A stretch of 64,000 bases of DNA from the NCBI GenBank assembly GCA_947561585.1, contig CANNZV010000254.1, positions 218,677 to 282,676 of the forward strand, written 5' to 3'. The notes under the pieces are model-generated. The model was given only the letters and a program-made list of their open reading frames with translations. It was not told where the DNA came from and ran no database searches. Origin of the DNA: Caprella mutica (taxonomy: Eukaryota; Arthropoda; Malacostraca; Amphipoda; Caprellidae). Position numbers and translations under genes: made by a program. This document shows positions 31,955 through 44,033 of this stretch, piece after piece. The stretch's first letter is position 1; every line of letters starts with the position of its first letter.

Positions 31955-32730
31955 ACCAGGGTCATTGAGTGTTCATAACAACTGGGTCAGACTAGCTATT
32001 GTGGTGATGCAAACACATTAATTGTGTATGCATAACTGCTATCACGAACCTATATGATTGTGTGTAAGTAACATTCAAAGTCAGTTACCAATTGGCTTGC
32101 ATGAGAATAACATCTAATCTCAAGTCTTAGTTAGTGAGACCATTACTTGTGAGTGTTTTAGTGAAGTGCATAGTGAAAATATATTTACTTGACAATAGAA
32201 TATAATCTCTTTAAAGTTCTATTCATACTCGTTATTATCCTAAATACAGTTAAGCGTGGACCAGAGGCCTGAGGTCGGAACCATATTGGCAAGGTGGTTC
32301 TAGGGCATGGGACCATGAGTATTTAGTAGAAAGAGATATATTGAGAAAAAGGAATCTGAAAGATAAGAAACAGAGTAAGATTCTAATCACACGTAACCCA
32401 TATCGTGGACCGTTATAAGGTTTCACAGTTGATGAGATAACCCACAGGGGGAACCATCACATTGGTGGCCAGTATGGGGAACGAACCCACGTTACTCGTT
32501 TTGGAAGTAAGAATTATTTAACTGTCATAGACTGTGGGCCCAGCAGATTCGCAATTTGGCGTAAGGATCAGTCTGAAAATGCTCAGGACATAAGTTCAAC
32601 TTGCAACAAATATTTCGAGAGGGGCACCTGATGAGATTTTGTTAGATAACAGTGCAGCGTTTCGATCAAGTTTGATGAATGAGCTATGCAGTCAATGGCA
32701 TGTTCGGCTTGAAATAATTATTCATATTGT
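31955..32730 (+). pseudogene. Gypsy-like integrase core remnant, interrupted
   Basis: YEPGSLSVHNNWVRLAI continues the integrase up to about 31999. After an insertion, KNYLTVIDCGPSRFAIWRK (first D) and DEILLDNSAAFRS (second D) appear near 32510-32680. The third catalytic residue is not found. Confidence 0.65.
32000..32505. mobile_element. LTR-like insertion in the integrase remnant
   Basis: The segment 32000-32461 starts TGTGGTGATG and ends CCATCACA, so it has TG...CA inverted ends. TTGGTGGCCAGTATGGGG follows at once, resembling a primer-binding start of an LTR element. The flanks do not show a clean target duplication. Possibly an LTR plus the first bases of its internal region. Confidence 0.4.
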
Positions 32731-32984
32731 GAATTAAATTTTTTTTTTCAATTTGAAATAAAAATTTTGATTCAATTTGAAATAAAAATTTTGATTCAAT
32801 TTGATTCAAGCGTAGGTAAAATAATATAGATTTGAGTTTGAATAGGTTACTGTTGTATATCGTTCCCCCCTGATTTTGATATATAAGATGTATTTATAGG
32901 ACAGTTACTACATAATGAGAATTCTGTCATGATATTGGCAACATTTTGTATTAGTAACAGGTTCATAATTCATTAAAAAGACGT

Positions 32985-33112
32985 TTATAAGAGATTAATG
33001 AGACATTTATAAGTTGTTAATGAGACATTTATAAGTTATTAATGAGACATTTATAAGTTATTAATGAGACGTCTATAAGTTATTAATGAGACATTTATAA
33101 GTCATTTTCCAG
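32985..33112. repeat. 22-bp tandem repeat, about six units
   Basis: Unit ATTAATGAGACATTTATAAG followed by TT, with slight variants. AT-rich, noncoding. A second short tandem (AATTTTGATTCAATTTGAAA) precedes it near 32740-32805. Confidence 0.8.
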
Positions 33113-33199
33113 AACTCGGTCAGTGCGATGACAAAACGTCAGATTTTATACTGGCCCAATGCAACACGCACTACATCGGCAACGTTGTAATGTTTACTA

Positions 33200-33370
33200 A
33201 GCTTGCTAATTTTCAGTCTGAAGAATAAGAATGTACACCATTTGTTTTGAATGTCAACTAGGTATTAGGTATAACATCCTATTAATATTCGTGTCAAGGT
33301 ATATAATTGGATCAATTTATTATAGAAACGTTTATATACTTTAGGAAACAATTAAATCTTAAAGGTGCAG
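33200..33370 (-). repeat. Inverted fragment of the TTAA element family
   Basis: Reverse complement of the middle of the element at 34267-34866, for example the block around GTACACCATTTGTTTTGA and ACGTTTATATACTTTAGGAA. Neither terminus is present. Confidence 0.65.
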
Positions 33371-34055
33371 TAAACTTTATAAAAATGTCCTTTTTTCTAT
33401 TGAAAATGTTGTTAGTAATTAGTTGTATACACGCGAGAGTTTATTCGTCTCATATTTAACTAACAACCGTGAAATATATAAATATAATAATTTGTTTTTA
33501 AGTCCAAAGTTCACCGCATCTGCAGGGAGGGCGATGCGAATTATTATTGTTTTCATTCCTGATTAGCTGTTAAAATGAGATTCAATCTATTCTACTATTA
33601 GTAGTGACTATTATTGCTAATAGTCTAACTAGACTAGTCTATTAGCAATGGGAGGGAGCCGTCCCGTCCCCCATACCCCCCTGCCAGGTCATTAATCAAT
33701 CATGAAGTGTGAGTACACCAAACTAGCGGTTACAACAAACTACAATACAGCTATCTTTGACCAAAATTGGCCAATAAGCGTGAAAACACGAGTTTTTTCA
33801 AAGTTCTCAATCCTTCAGTAATGCCAAGGGAATGAATAACTTCAAACCCTCATATCTCAAAAAGTATTAGTTTCTACAAAAAACGATTATTATTTTCGGA
33901 TTCCATGGATAAACTTACTTAAGAAAAAATTAATTTAAATTAAATTTGGTGGGGGTCGGCAAATGGGAAATATCCGGCGTCTGTTCGATGCAGATTCCCT
34001 ATTGAACTTCGTTATAAGATATCGATTCGATGCCAAATATACTTACTATGGTGCG
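33371..34055. other. No gene seen
   Basis: AT-rich, with one C-rich stretch near 33660-33680. No supported coding or RNA feature. Confidence 0.5.
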
Positions 34056-34059
34056 TTAA

Positions 34060-35265
34060 AGCCCGTATATACACTGTGGCGCTCGCCATGGCGCTGTTGT
34101 CTCTCTCTACAGATATGGCGCTCACCATACTCAAAATTGCTATTATACACTAGACGAATCAATATGGCAGTGATCGTGCATTGAAATTTAGGGAAAATTG
34201 AAAAAATACTATGAAATGAATCGTAGCATCAAAATTCTATGTCATCACGAATATATATTTAGTTAAAGGTCCTCTCCAGGCTCCGGGGAAAAAATGAGTT
34301 TATAACATAATATTATAAAACTAAGGTATACGATCATTATTCTGCAAACTGCATACAATTCGGTTCAGTAAATATTTTGTAATTAATTTTTAAAGTTTTT
34401 TAATACTCTGTGAGCAACAATTGAGCGAATCACTAATCTGATGCTCAAGAAGAAGATTGTACACTCTTTGTTTTGATTACAAATTTGAATTTTATAAACA
34501 AACCATGCGTTTTCGTTCTTTATTTAAATTATTTTAGATATTAATTGTTTCCTAAAGTATATAAACGTTTCTATTATAAGTTCATTCAATTTTATACCTT
34601 TACACGAATATTAAATGGATTTATTAAACCTTATACCTAGTTGACAATCAAAACAAATGGTGTACATTCTTTTTCTTCAGGCTGAAAATTTCTTAAATTA
34701 GTAAGTCGGAAGTAAAATAGGTTTTGTAGAGTTTTGATTATAAAAATCTTTAAAAACATATAAAATTAAAAATATGCTACCAAATTCGATGCAGTTTGCA
34801 GCAAAATGATAAGAAACATTAGCCTCGTTGATTAAAGCAATAAAATTTTTTGCTTGGAGGGGACCTTTAATTATCTTTTTGATAGTTGTGTGAAGCAATT
34901 CCATGCCTATATATTAAAAAGTTTAATTTCATTGATTGTATGGCAACACTGGACACTACACAGAAGCGTTCATTCTTTTTTTTTTGTATCACACAGTAGC
35001 CATACAAAGTCTTAAATATTTTTAAAAATGAAACAAAATACATTTTCCTCTACTTCAAATCTCTTTAGCAGGTTTCAGTGACAATTTCATCACCTCTAAA
35101 ACGGAGACGGTGTTCGTTCTATCGCGCAGTGAGCGATCACAAATTAATGGCGCTCGCCATGGAATTGTTTGCTATTAGAGAGAAAATTAAGGGCCCGCGG
35201 TGCTAGAAAGAAAAATAACATAACTGTGGCGACCACCATAGCGAGCGCCACAGTGTAATACGGGC
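34060..35265. mobile_element. TTAA-flanked DNA element carrying a nested element
   Basis: Flanked by TTAA at 34056-34059 and 35266-35269. Ends are inverted repeats: left AGCCCGTATATACACTGTGG then CGCTCGCC; the right end read in reverse gives GCCCGTATTACACTGTGGCG then CTCGC. TTAA duplication suggests the piggyBac superfamily. No transposase. The element at 34267-34866 is inserted inside it. Confidence 0.7.
34267..34866 (+). mobile_element. 600-bp TTAA-flanked MITE, copy A
   Basis: Flanked by TTAA at 34263-34266 and 34867-34870. Starts AGGTCCTCTCCAGGCTCCGG, ends GCTTGGAGGGGACCT. Further copies of the family occur at 33200 (fragment), 35731, 35859 and 36932. Confidence 0.75.
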
Positions 35266-35269
35266 TTAA

Positions 35270-35725
35270 TTAGCAGTGCAAACGGATATCGGATTGATGT
35301 CTACTTGATGTCACCATGTCTAATTTGTTACTGGTATTCGATGTCGGAAGAGAGGTTATACAGAGTCGTTTATACATCTAATAGATACATTCATGTTTGC
35401 TGGGCTGTGAATTTATGAGTTACTTATGCAAGATAGCTTATTTTTGTTTTATTATGAATTATTTTCATATGAAGAAAAAATTATTATATATCATTTAATA
35501 ATTCTTTTTAATGCAAATGATAAATCTACTACCAATATTTATGCGCAAAATATTTAGGTACCGTTGTGCATGTACGTCCTTCAATTAAATCTACCACCTC
35601 ATTATATAATTACTCAGTATCCCCAGTAATTTAGAAAACGAAAAGAAAATTGGCACTGAAATTTCATCTTTCGGCACTGAGAAACACAACATGTGCCTAC
35701 CCCTGTCCTAGGCCATAGTTCTATA
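35270..35725. other. No gene seen
   Basis: AT-rich sequence between TTAA-type elements. The last bases (about 35715-35728) appear to belong to an inverted family member that continues at 36932. Confidence 0.4.
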
Positions 35726-35730
35726 ATCAA

Positions 35731-36927
35731 AGGTCCTCTCCAGGCTCCCGGAAAAAAAATGAGTTTATAACATAATATTATAGAACTAAGGTCTACGATC
35801 ATTATTCTGCAAACCGCATACAATTCGGTCCAGTATATATTTTATAATTTGTTTTTAAAGGTCCTCTCCAGGCTCCGGGAAAAAAATGAGTTTATTACAT
35901 AATTTTATAGAACTAAGGTCTACGATCATAATACTGCAAACCGTATACAATTCTGTTCAGTATATATTTTACAATTTGTTTTTAAAGTTTTTTAATACTC
36001 TGTGAGCAACAATTAAGCGAATCACTAATCTGATGCTCAAGAAGAAGATTGTACACTCTTTGTTTTGATTACAAATTTGAATTTTATAAACAACCATGCA
36101 TTTTCGGCCTTTATTGTAGATATTAATTGTTTCCTAAAGTATATAAACGTTTTTATTATAAATTCATTCAATTTTATATCTTTACACGAATATTAAATAA
36201 ATTTATTAAACATATTACCTAGTTGACAATCAAAACAAATGGTGTACATTCTTTTTCTTCAGGCTGAAAATTTCTTAAATTAGTAAGTCGGAAGTGAAAT
36301 AGGTTTTGTAGAGTTTTGATTATAAAAATCTTTAAAAGCATATAAAATTAAAAATATGCTACCAAATTCGATGCGGTTTGCAGCAAAATGATAAGAAACA
36401 TTAGCCTCGTTGAATAAGTCAATAAAAATATTTGCTTGGAGTGGACCTTTAAAGTTTTTTAATACTATGTGAGCAACAATTGAGCGAATCACTAATCTGA
36501 TGCTCAAGAAGAAGATTGTACACTCTTTGTTTTGATTACAATTAGTATTTTATAAACAAACCATGCGTTTTCGGCCTTTATTTTAGATATTAATTGTTTC
36601 CTAAAGTATATAAACGTTTCTATTATATGTTCATTCAATTTTATACCTTTACAGTGAGTTTACACGAATACTAAATGGATTTATTAAACCTAATACCTAG
36701 TTGACAATCAAAACAAATGGTGTACATTCTTTTTCTTCAGGCTGAAAATTTCTTAAATTAGTAAGTCGGAAGTAAAAATAGGTTTTGTAGAGTTTTCATT
36801 ATAAAAATCTATAAAAGCACATAAAATTAAAAATATGATATCAAATTCGATGTGGTTTGCAGCAAAATGATTAGAAAAATTAGCCTCGTTGAATAAGGCA
36901 ATAAAAATATTTGCTTGGAGGGGACCT
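35731..36927 (+). mobile_element. TTAA family copy B, split by copy C
   Basis: Left end at 35731 (AGGTCCTCTCCAGGCTCC), broken at the TTAA 35855-35858, resuming at 36453 and ending GGAGGGGACCT before TTAA 36928-36931. Removing copy C rejoins the internal GTTTTTAAAGTTTTTTAATA seen intact in copy A. Confidence 0.7.
35859..36448 (+). mobile_element. TTAA family copy C, nested in copy B
   Basis: TTAA at 35855-35858 and 36449-36452. Starts AGGTCCTCTCCAGGCTCCGG and ends GGAGTGGACCT. About 590 bp, same internal sequence as copies A and B. It inserted in an internal TTAA of B. Confidence 0.78.
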
Positions 36928-36931
36928 TTAA

Positions 36932-36977
36932 TATTATGTAATAAACTCATTTTTTCCCCAGAGCCTGAAGAGGACCT
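36932..36977 (-). repeat. Inverted left end of a fourth TTAA family copy
   Basis: Reverse complement of the family's first ~46 bp (AGGTCCTCTTCAGGCTCTGG...), followed by TTAA at 36978-36981. Its continuation appears left of copy B (TAGTTCTATAAT near 35717-35728), so B seems to have inserted into it. Confidence 0.6.
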
Positions 36978-36981
36978 TTAA

Positions 36982-37677
36982 ACTTGTAAACCCCACTGTT
37001 CATTTAACCTATGATTTAGCACTATTTACCTGGGTTGGACATAAAATAATTGTAGTTACTTTGATATAGATCGTTAATGATTGATGAATTGAATTTTTTC
37101 TGCTGTTATGGCCCATTTCTATTGGGTTTGCTTTCTGATTTTTTCGGTTCCGCAATTAAGTATGTGCCGTGAACCTAGGTAGATCGTATTACCGTAGACT
37201 TTTTTAGATCATTAAACGACCGCCAAATTTGAAAAAGGTGCTTAGTTTGTGAAATTGTGACCATTAAGTTATATGTACAAATTTAGCTACTTGACCTGCC
37301 TAGGTTGTGGACTGAGAGTTTGTGACTGACTGAGTGTTGATTGTTGAATGCCAGATGCATCTCAATTTCTCAGACTGACTGACTGCGTCTGCTTAATTTT
37401 TAAACATTTTTATTTTACCTATGACCAATTAATAGTTAGTCATTGCAGTTCTTTCTGATGAGTTGTGACTGCGCTGGATCGACATTCGCTCGATTTGGAC
37501 AGACGTGTGACGCTCGCGATTGGATCACTGGTAAACCAGACTCACAACAGAATAAGGTAAGATAAGTAACTAAAATTTTTGTGTAATACCTACTATCAAC
37601 ATTCCGATCTGCTACAAAAAAAAACAGGAAGTCACTATCCTGTCCAACTACCAGGTAGTTAGAAGACCCAACTGAAC
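36982..37677. other. No gene; probable 5' UTR of the I-type LINE in its right part
   Basis: No supported frame. The GC-richer stretch near 37460-37530 may be the 5' start of the following LINE, but its boundary is not resolved. Confidence 0.4.
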
Positions 37678-39555
37678 ATGGATCAAACTCAAAGTAGAGA
37701 GAAAGAAGAAGTAACTTACTCTGACAAACCACCAGATCAACAAGAAATACCAGAAACACAGTTTTCAGAAACAAGTTATTCTAATGTATTTCCAGCTACT
37801 GAAGAGATTTTAAGAATGCACAATAATAGTACCCAATTATCTGATACTTCATATTCATCCCAATTACCTGCTACTCAGGATATTCCTTTAAGCCAAATAG
37901 TGGTCCTCAATGAACTGGATAAAGCTGTTGGAACAAGTACTAAAAGATCTCTACCTGAAGAAGAAAGAGATGCTCAAAGTAATCCTTTCCACGGAGAGGG
38001 ATATAGTAACAACAATGAAAACATTGAAAGACCAAATAAAAGATACCAGGCAGAGAATAAAGGTAATAGACAGCAATATGAATATGAAATCATGGATCAA
38101 GACAATAATATGAGTGACGCTAATGAGGAGATATCCAGTTCTCCTATAATAGGTAAATCCAGGTTCAACTCTAATTATGGAAAAATACTTAAAAAAGTAC
38201 AAACTGCTCAAGCTAACCTGACAATGTCCAGTGCTGGTGAAGGATGAATAGTTCTCATAAAACCAGAAGAAAATATTAGGGTTATGATGAAAAGTCCATC
38301 AAAATTTACATATGAGTTTCATAAAACAAATTTTGGGAAGGCAGACATCAAAGATATGAGAACCAATTTCCCAAATGGGATTTTGGTTGTGGAAATGCAG
38401 AAGTATGATGACATACAGTTACATAATCTGTTTGGAGTTACAAACATTGGAAGTTGGAAAGTAAAATGTTACCCTCCAGTGAGTGAATCATGCTCGATAG
38501 GTGTGGTGGGACCAATAAGTTCAGATAAGGTAATTGATTTGGAAACTGAAATAAAAACTAATACTGAAGCAGAGGTCATCAAGGTAGAAAGATTAATGAG
38601 AAGTGTTGGTAATGGAAATAGAATACCATCTGAATCTGTTAAGTTAACCTTCAACTCTCCAAATTTACCAAGAACGGTAAAGATATTCCACTTTTCATAC
38701 TTCTGCAGACCATTTATCCCTAACCCCATCCAATGTTTCAGATGCCAAAGACTAGGACATGTCTCTGGTAGCTGTAAAGCTAGTAGTGTCAGATGCTTAA
38801 TTTGTGCTGGGCAACATTCACATAAAGAGTGCCCTGATAAAACTGCAATATGCTGTGCAAACTGCCGTGGGGATCATCCGGCTAATTCTCGTAAATGTAA
38901 ATTCATGGAGGAAGCAAATAATTTTGAAAAAAAGAAGTCACAAGAAAAGAATAGATTTCAAATAAGTAATTCATACTCTAATGCCTCCTTCCCAAAACTT
39001 CCACTACAGAGAGCTGAGAGAAGTATTAGACAAGATACAGAGCATGTAACACAGCCAGTTACATACAATAATACCTATGCAATGATGGTAAACAGGAACA
39101 AAGTCAGCCAACCAAGACATGAAAGGAATTATGCAAAAGAGAACTCTGTGACCCAATTCAAAGATGCCAGTACCAAAACAGAAAACAGCGGACTGGTCAA
39201 AGTTAACAAAGTTGAAAATGAAATAACCATAGATAAACTAGCACAATGTCTATTAGAAATATTAAGTCACAATATATTTAATGAGAACAATAAAGTTAGA
39301 CGACAAATGATAAAAGGAGCTGTACAGAAATCATTTGATGTAACAATTCCTCATTCACAGACAGCTCCAGAAACAACAGAAACTGAAGATGAAAGTATGG
39401 AAGATGGGGTTCTGTCTGACACATCTAGTGAAAAAGCATGGGAAGACAAACAGTCTAATCCAGGAAGCAGACAATTCTTAAGATCACATCAAGAAGTGAA
39501 CAATAACTCTAATAAGAAAAAGTCAAGAAACAAAAAGAAAAATAGAAAAAAATAA
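37678..39555 (+). pseudogene. I-type LINE ORF1 (Gag-like, three zinc knuckles), one nonsense codon
   Basis: RNA-binding protein of a non-LTR retrotransposon. The ATG at 37678 opens a frame to 39555, broken only by TGA at 38245-38247, giving 625 codons if read through. The first 190 residues are Ser/Gln/Glu-rich and disordered. Then come a folded region (residues about 205-340) and three knuckles: CFRCQRLGHVSGSC, CLICAGQHSHKEC and CCANCRGDHPANSRKC (about 38730-38900). The tail is very Lys/Asn-rich. ORF2 begins 10 bp after the stop. This ORF1 type is typical of the I clade. Confidence 0.88.
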
Positions 39556-39565
39556 CCATAACAAC

Positions 39566-42500
39566 ATGACACTAACTAATTTTACATGCTCTCTATTAAA
39601 CTGTAGAGGACTTGCAAGCAAATTGCAAGAGGTTAAAAATTTATGTTTCAGTTTAGTTCCAGATATTTTTTGTTTCACAGAAACTTGGCTCATACCTTCT
39701 AGGGAGCCAAACATCCCTAATTATAAAGGTTTTTGGCAACATAGGCTAAATAGAGTTGGTGGTGGTGTAGGTATAATTGTAAATAATGAATTGCATGCTG
39801 AAAGAGTTGCTTTAAATGAATATGTTGGTGGTGTCATGGAATGCATGGTTATAAAAATATATATGGGAAATAATAATTGGATATATGTTTTAAATGTATA
39901 TAATCCAAATATGAATATATCAAAATTTGAAATTGCGCATTATATAAGACAATTAGGACCATCTTTCCTAATAACTGGAGACTTTAATGCTCATGCACCT
40001 GAATTAGATGGAAAGTTCCACTCTGCCAGTAATAGTACAGGCAGAGCAATTAGTGAGCTATTACTAGATGAATTCTTTTTGTTGCTGAATGATACAGATA
40101 TTGCTACCTATGTTGACTACAGAACTGGAAGCTTATCGTGCTTAGATTTGATATTTGCATCTCCAAATCTAGTACCTGGTTACTCATTTACAAGGGAAGA
40201 GGATGTTGGTAGTGATCACTGTCCGATAACAGTAACTATCCAGTTGAGCCCAATGAGATGCCTGTCAAGCAACCCTAAGAGATGGATATTGAAAGATGTA
40301 GATTGGGTGGGATGGGCAAAACAAATTCCAGAATCATATATAACTAAACCAAATGATGTAGAAACAATGAACAAAGAAATTGTTGACAGAATAAACCATG
40401 CTTCACATTTAAAGATTAAACAAACTAGTGGGAAGATGCAATTAAAAAAATACACCCCTTGGTGGGACAATGAATGTAAAGAACTAATCAAAAGGAGACA
40501 GAGGGCAAGAAAAATGCTTGAGCGTCATCCAACAGAAGAAAACTTAAAGAAACTACGAAAAGTAACAGCTGAAGCAAAGTATCATATAAAAAAGAAAAAG
40601 AAAGAATCATGGAGATCATATATAAGCTCTTTGAAAGCAGAAACGCCAATATCTCAAGTGTGGCAAAAAATAACCAAGATAAAGGGAAGGTATCGATCAC
40701 CCACTTTTCAATTAAAACTTAATAATATCCCAATAACTGATAACAAAGGGAAAGCAGATGCCATGGCAAAATACATAATAGAGAACAATGTACCAGGAGT
40801 CCATAGAGAACCTGCAAACTATGAAGTTGTGATGAGAGAACCAAATGCCACAAACTTGATCACAGATAGAGATATAGAGAAGGAAGAAATTAAAACAATG
40901 ATAACTAAATTGAAACACACATCACCAGGGAATGATATGATCAATAACAAATTCTTACAAATGATCAAGGACTCAACACTAGAAGACATCATATATTTAT
41001 TCAATGTCAGTTTGGCCACAGCCTCAATTCCACCTTCCTGGAAGCATGGAATAACAATCCCCATTTTAAAGCCATCAAAAGATGAATCCTTTTTAAACTC
41101 ATATCGGCAAATAACGTTACTAAACACCCTTGGAAAACTTATGGAGAAAATAGTGAATCAACGATTGCAATATTGGATGGAAATTAATAATAAACTCCCA
41201 AATTTTCTCTGCGGATTTCGCAGAGGAATGTCAACTACAGACATCCTATTAAGACTTGAACAAAAGATAAGAAAGGGTTAGAAATAAAAGCATCAACTAT
41301 TGTAGTTTATATTGATCTACAAGGTGCATATGACAAGATATGGCACAAAGGATTAATATATAAAATGAAACACATAAAAATGCCAAATTTATTATTTAAA
41401 TGGATTGAAAATTACCTGCAAAATAGAACATTTCAAGTTAGAGTAGGAAGTGAGCTCTCAGACACCCTAGGGAGTGAAGAGGGGATTCCTCAAGGATCCG
41501 TACTTAGTCCATCCCTCTTTAACATTATGATATCGGATATGCCTACACACCAGAATATCTCTATATACTGCTATGCTGATGATATAACATTATCAGTAAC
41601 TAACACAAATATTGAAATGGCAAAAGAACAGATGCAAGCATACCTACATGATTTCACAACGTGGTGTGAAAACTGGGGTTTTATTATGAACCCTCAAAAA
41701 TGTTCAATGCAGGTATATTCCAATAAGAAAAGTGACATTATATTAAGAATAAAAGAATCTGTTTTGTCCAATAACCAGAAACAAAGACTGTTAGGAGTCA
41801 TCCTTGACTCCCCTAGACTTACATTCAAAAATCATGTAGAGTATCTAACTCTGGATATAAGAAAGAGGTTAGACATGATGAAAGCATTGTCCTCCACTTA
41901 CTGGGGTGCGGACCAACATATCATGAGGATGTTTTATGTAGCATACGTCAGAAGTAAGTTGGATTATGGATGTATGATATATGATAATGCAGCGAAAAGC
42001 CATTTGCATAAACTGGATATGCTGCAGAATAGAGCTCTCAGACTGATCTTGGGAGCTCGTAAGTCATCCCCTATTACATCGTTGGAAATCCTATCGCAAG
42101 TTCCTCCTCTCAGCATCAGAAGGAAGTTCCTTAAATGCAAAAACTTCTTGAAACTCCTGTACAAACCTGAAAATGATAACACTGTCAAAACACTAGAAAT
42201 AACTGATAGAGAATTGATGACAACAAGTGTAAAGAAGTCATTCATGAAAAACATAATTGAAGACATGAGACAATGTGGAATAAATACATGGAAAAGAACC
42301 CCAGTAGGTTTATATTCAGATCTCCCCCCTTGGGTCAATTTGAAAGAATATTGCTATATATACATGATGAACAATGAAGGAAAATCACATAAAGAACAAT
42401 TTGAAGAAATGAATAATAATAAATATAAAAATGCTGTCAAAATATATACTGATGGTTCCAAGAACTATGATCCTATATCAACTGCATGTGCAATATATAT

Positions 42501-43326
42501 CAGCAATAAAAGTGTAATAAAGACCTTCAAACTACAAAATTCGCTATCTGTTTATACTGCTGAAATGTTTGCTATATACCAAGCATTAATTTACATAAAT
42601 CACAGTGAAGATGAGTATTCATTCTATGTAATTTATACAGATTCACAAAGTGCAGTTTTATCTCTACAAAATGGTAACATCACTGAGGATCTAGTAAGAA
42701 GGACCCAGTGTGAGCTGGTGAAATGTAATGCAAATAAAAGAGTAAATATACAGTGGGTAAAGGCTCATGCTCTAATTAAAGGTAATGAAATAGCTGATAT
42801 TGCTGCCAACCTTGGCCACAAAAATAGGGAAATTGTCCAAATGCCTCTATCTCTTGATGAGATGATAAGCATGTTAAAGAATGGAGTGATGGAGCATTGG
42901 AACAATAAATGGCATGAGCAAGTCAACATAAATGGTAGTGGAGCCTTTACTGCACTGATATATCCCCATGTCAGAAGTGTCAAGAAATGTAAGATAAATC
43001 CAAGGAGGGCACAGATTTGTGTGAATCGGTTGAGATTGGGGCATGCAGGTCTCAACCAATATTTACATAGATTCTCCATGACTGACTCACCTTTGTGTGA
43101 GACATGTCAGGTGCCTGAATCCTTGGAGCATTATCTGCTACATTGTAGAGAATATAGTAATGAAAGAGTAGAATTCTTTGGGAATGTAGCAGCACTAGGA
43201 GTTGTACCTGTAGATCCAAAAGCTATACTGGGATATAATGATAAAATTAAAATCAGCATTCATAAAAAAATAGTGGGATATTTAACAAAATATATCACTA
43301 ATACAAATAAATTAACAATAATCTAG
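39566..43326 (+). pseudogene. I-type LINE ORF2: endonuclease, RT, RNase H; one frameshift
   Basis: Endonuclease at 39575-40240 (LNCRGLASK, FTETWL, ITGDFNAHAPELDG, GSDHCPIT). RT follows: SYRQITLLNT near 41100, GFRRGMSTTD near 41215, IDLQGAYDKIW near 41310, GIPQGSVLSP near 41485, CYADDI near 41570. An RNase H domain lies at 42430-42830 with the D-E-D-D set in YTDGSK, AEMFAI, YTDSQSA and NEIADIAAN. A C-terminal CX2C-type motif follows (CETCQVPESLEHYLLHC). The frame changes once near 41265-41285, at an A/G run before GLEIKAST; otherwise both halves are open. One lesion in ORF1 and one in ORF2 suggest a fairly recent but inactive copy. Confidence 0.9.
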
Positions 43327-43820
43327 AAAATAAATGTCAGAGAAAGCCAAAAAGTACTTCTAAAACTTTGGAATATGTGTAATCTAATAGCAATTGTAAT
43401 ATTAGGACTAGGTAGGAAAATAATTGCCCATTGTTAAAAGTAGGTAGGAATATAAATCTATGTAGGAATATTATAAGGATCTATATGTAAATAGCTTTAA
43501 GATTATTAGCATATGTTGTAGCTATTAAAGTTTATTAAATTTTTCTGTACCATCTACTACATAATATAAATAACAATGTTGGTGGAAGAAGTACAGGCTG
43601 AAGTGCCTTACAGTGAAAAGTCCAAAGGAAGATTCCTTCGAGGGAGGGGAATCTTCCACCTCCTCTGTAAGACAGTTGTACCTTGATTAAAGTGCAATCT
43701 GAAACATGGAATACATGTGATAGGGCATGATTAGATAGATGTTACTAACTGGGAATTTCTAACCACTAAACTGCAATTAAGTAATTATATGATGCTAATG
43801 TTTATTTTGTAATTTCAGGA
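43327..43820 (+). other. LINE 3' UTR and unassigned sequence
   Basis: AT-rich with no ORF. A palindrome-like block near 43625-43665 (AAGATTCC...GGAATCTT, with a GGAGG core) could be a terminator-like hairpin or a small repeat. The LINE 3' end is not fixed. Confidence 0.4.
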
Positions 43821-43927
43821 GTGACGGAAGCACAGCAAGTGACATCCATAGACTCCTTGGTCTGCAGAAGCAGACAAAACAACGTGAAGAAGAAGAAGAC
43901 CAATTAATATTTTCAATTAAAATTTGA
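43820..43927 (+). other. Possible orphan terminal exon
   Basis: A clean acceptor (TTTTGTAATTTCAG) precedes an open stretch reading SDGSTASDIHRLLGLQKQTK then an acidic run, ending in TGA at 43925-43927. The composition is more protein-like than its surroundings. I recognise no family, and I find no matching upstream exon in the window. It could be chance or captured sequence. Confidence 0.25.
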
Positions 43928-44033
43928 ATGGTTATGGTATATGGTTAATGGCTTTATGCCTCAATCATTCAATGGTGGTATCATATATACATCAGTATTA
44001 TGATCGTAGAGTGGCCCAAGATCTTAGTATAAA

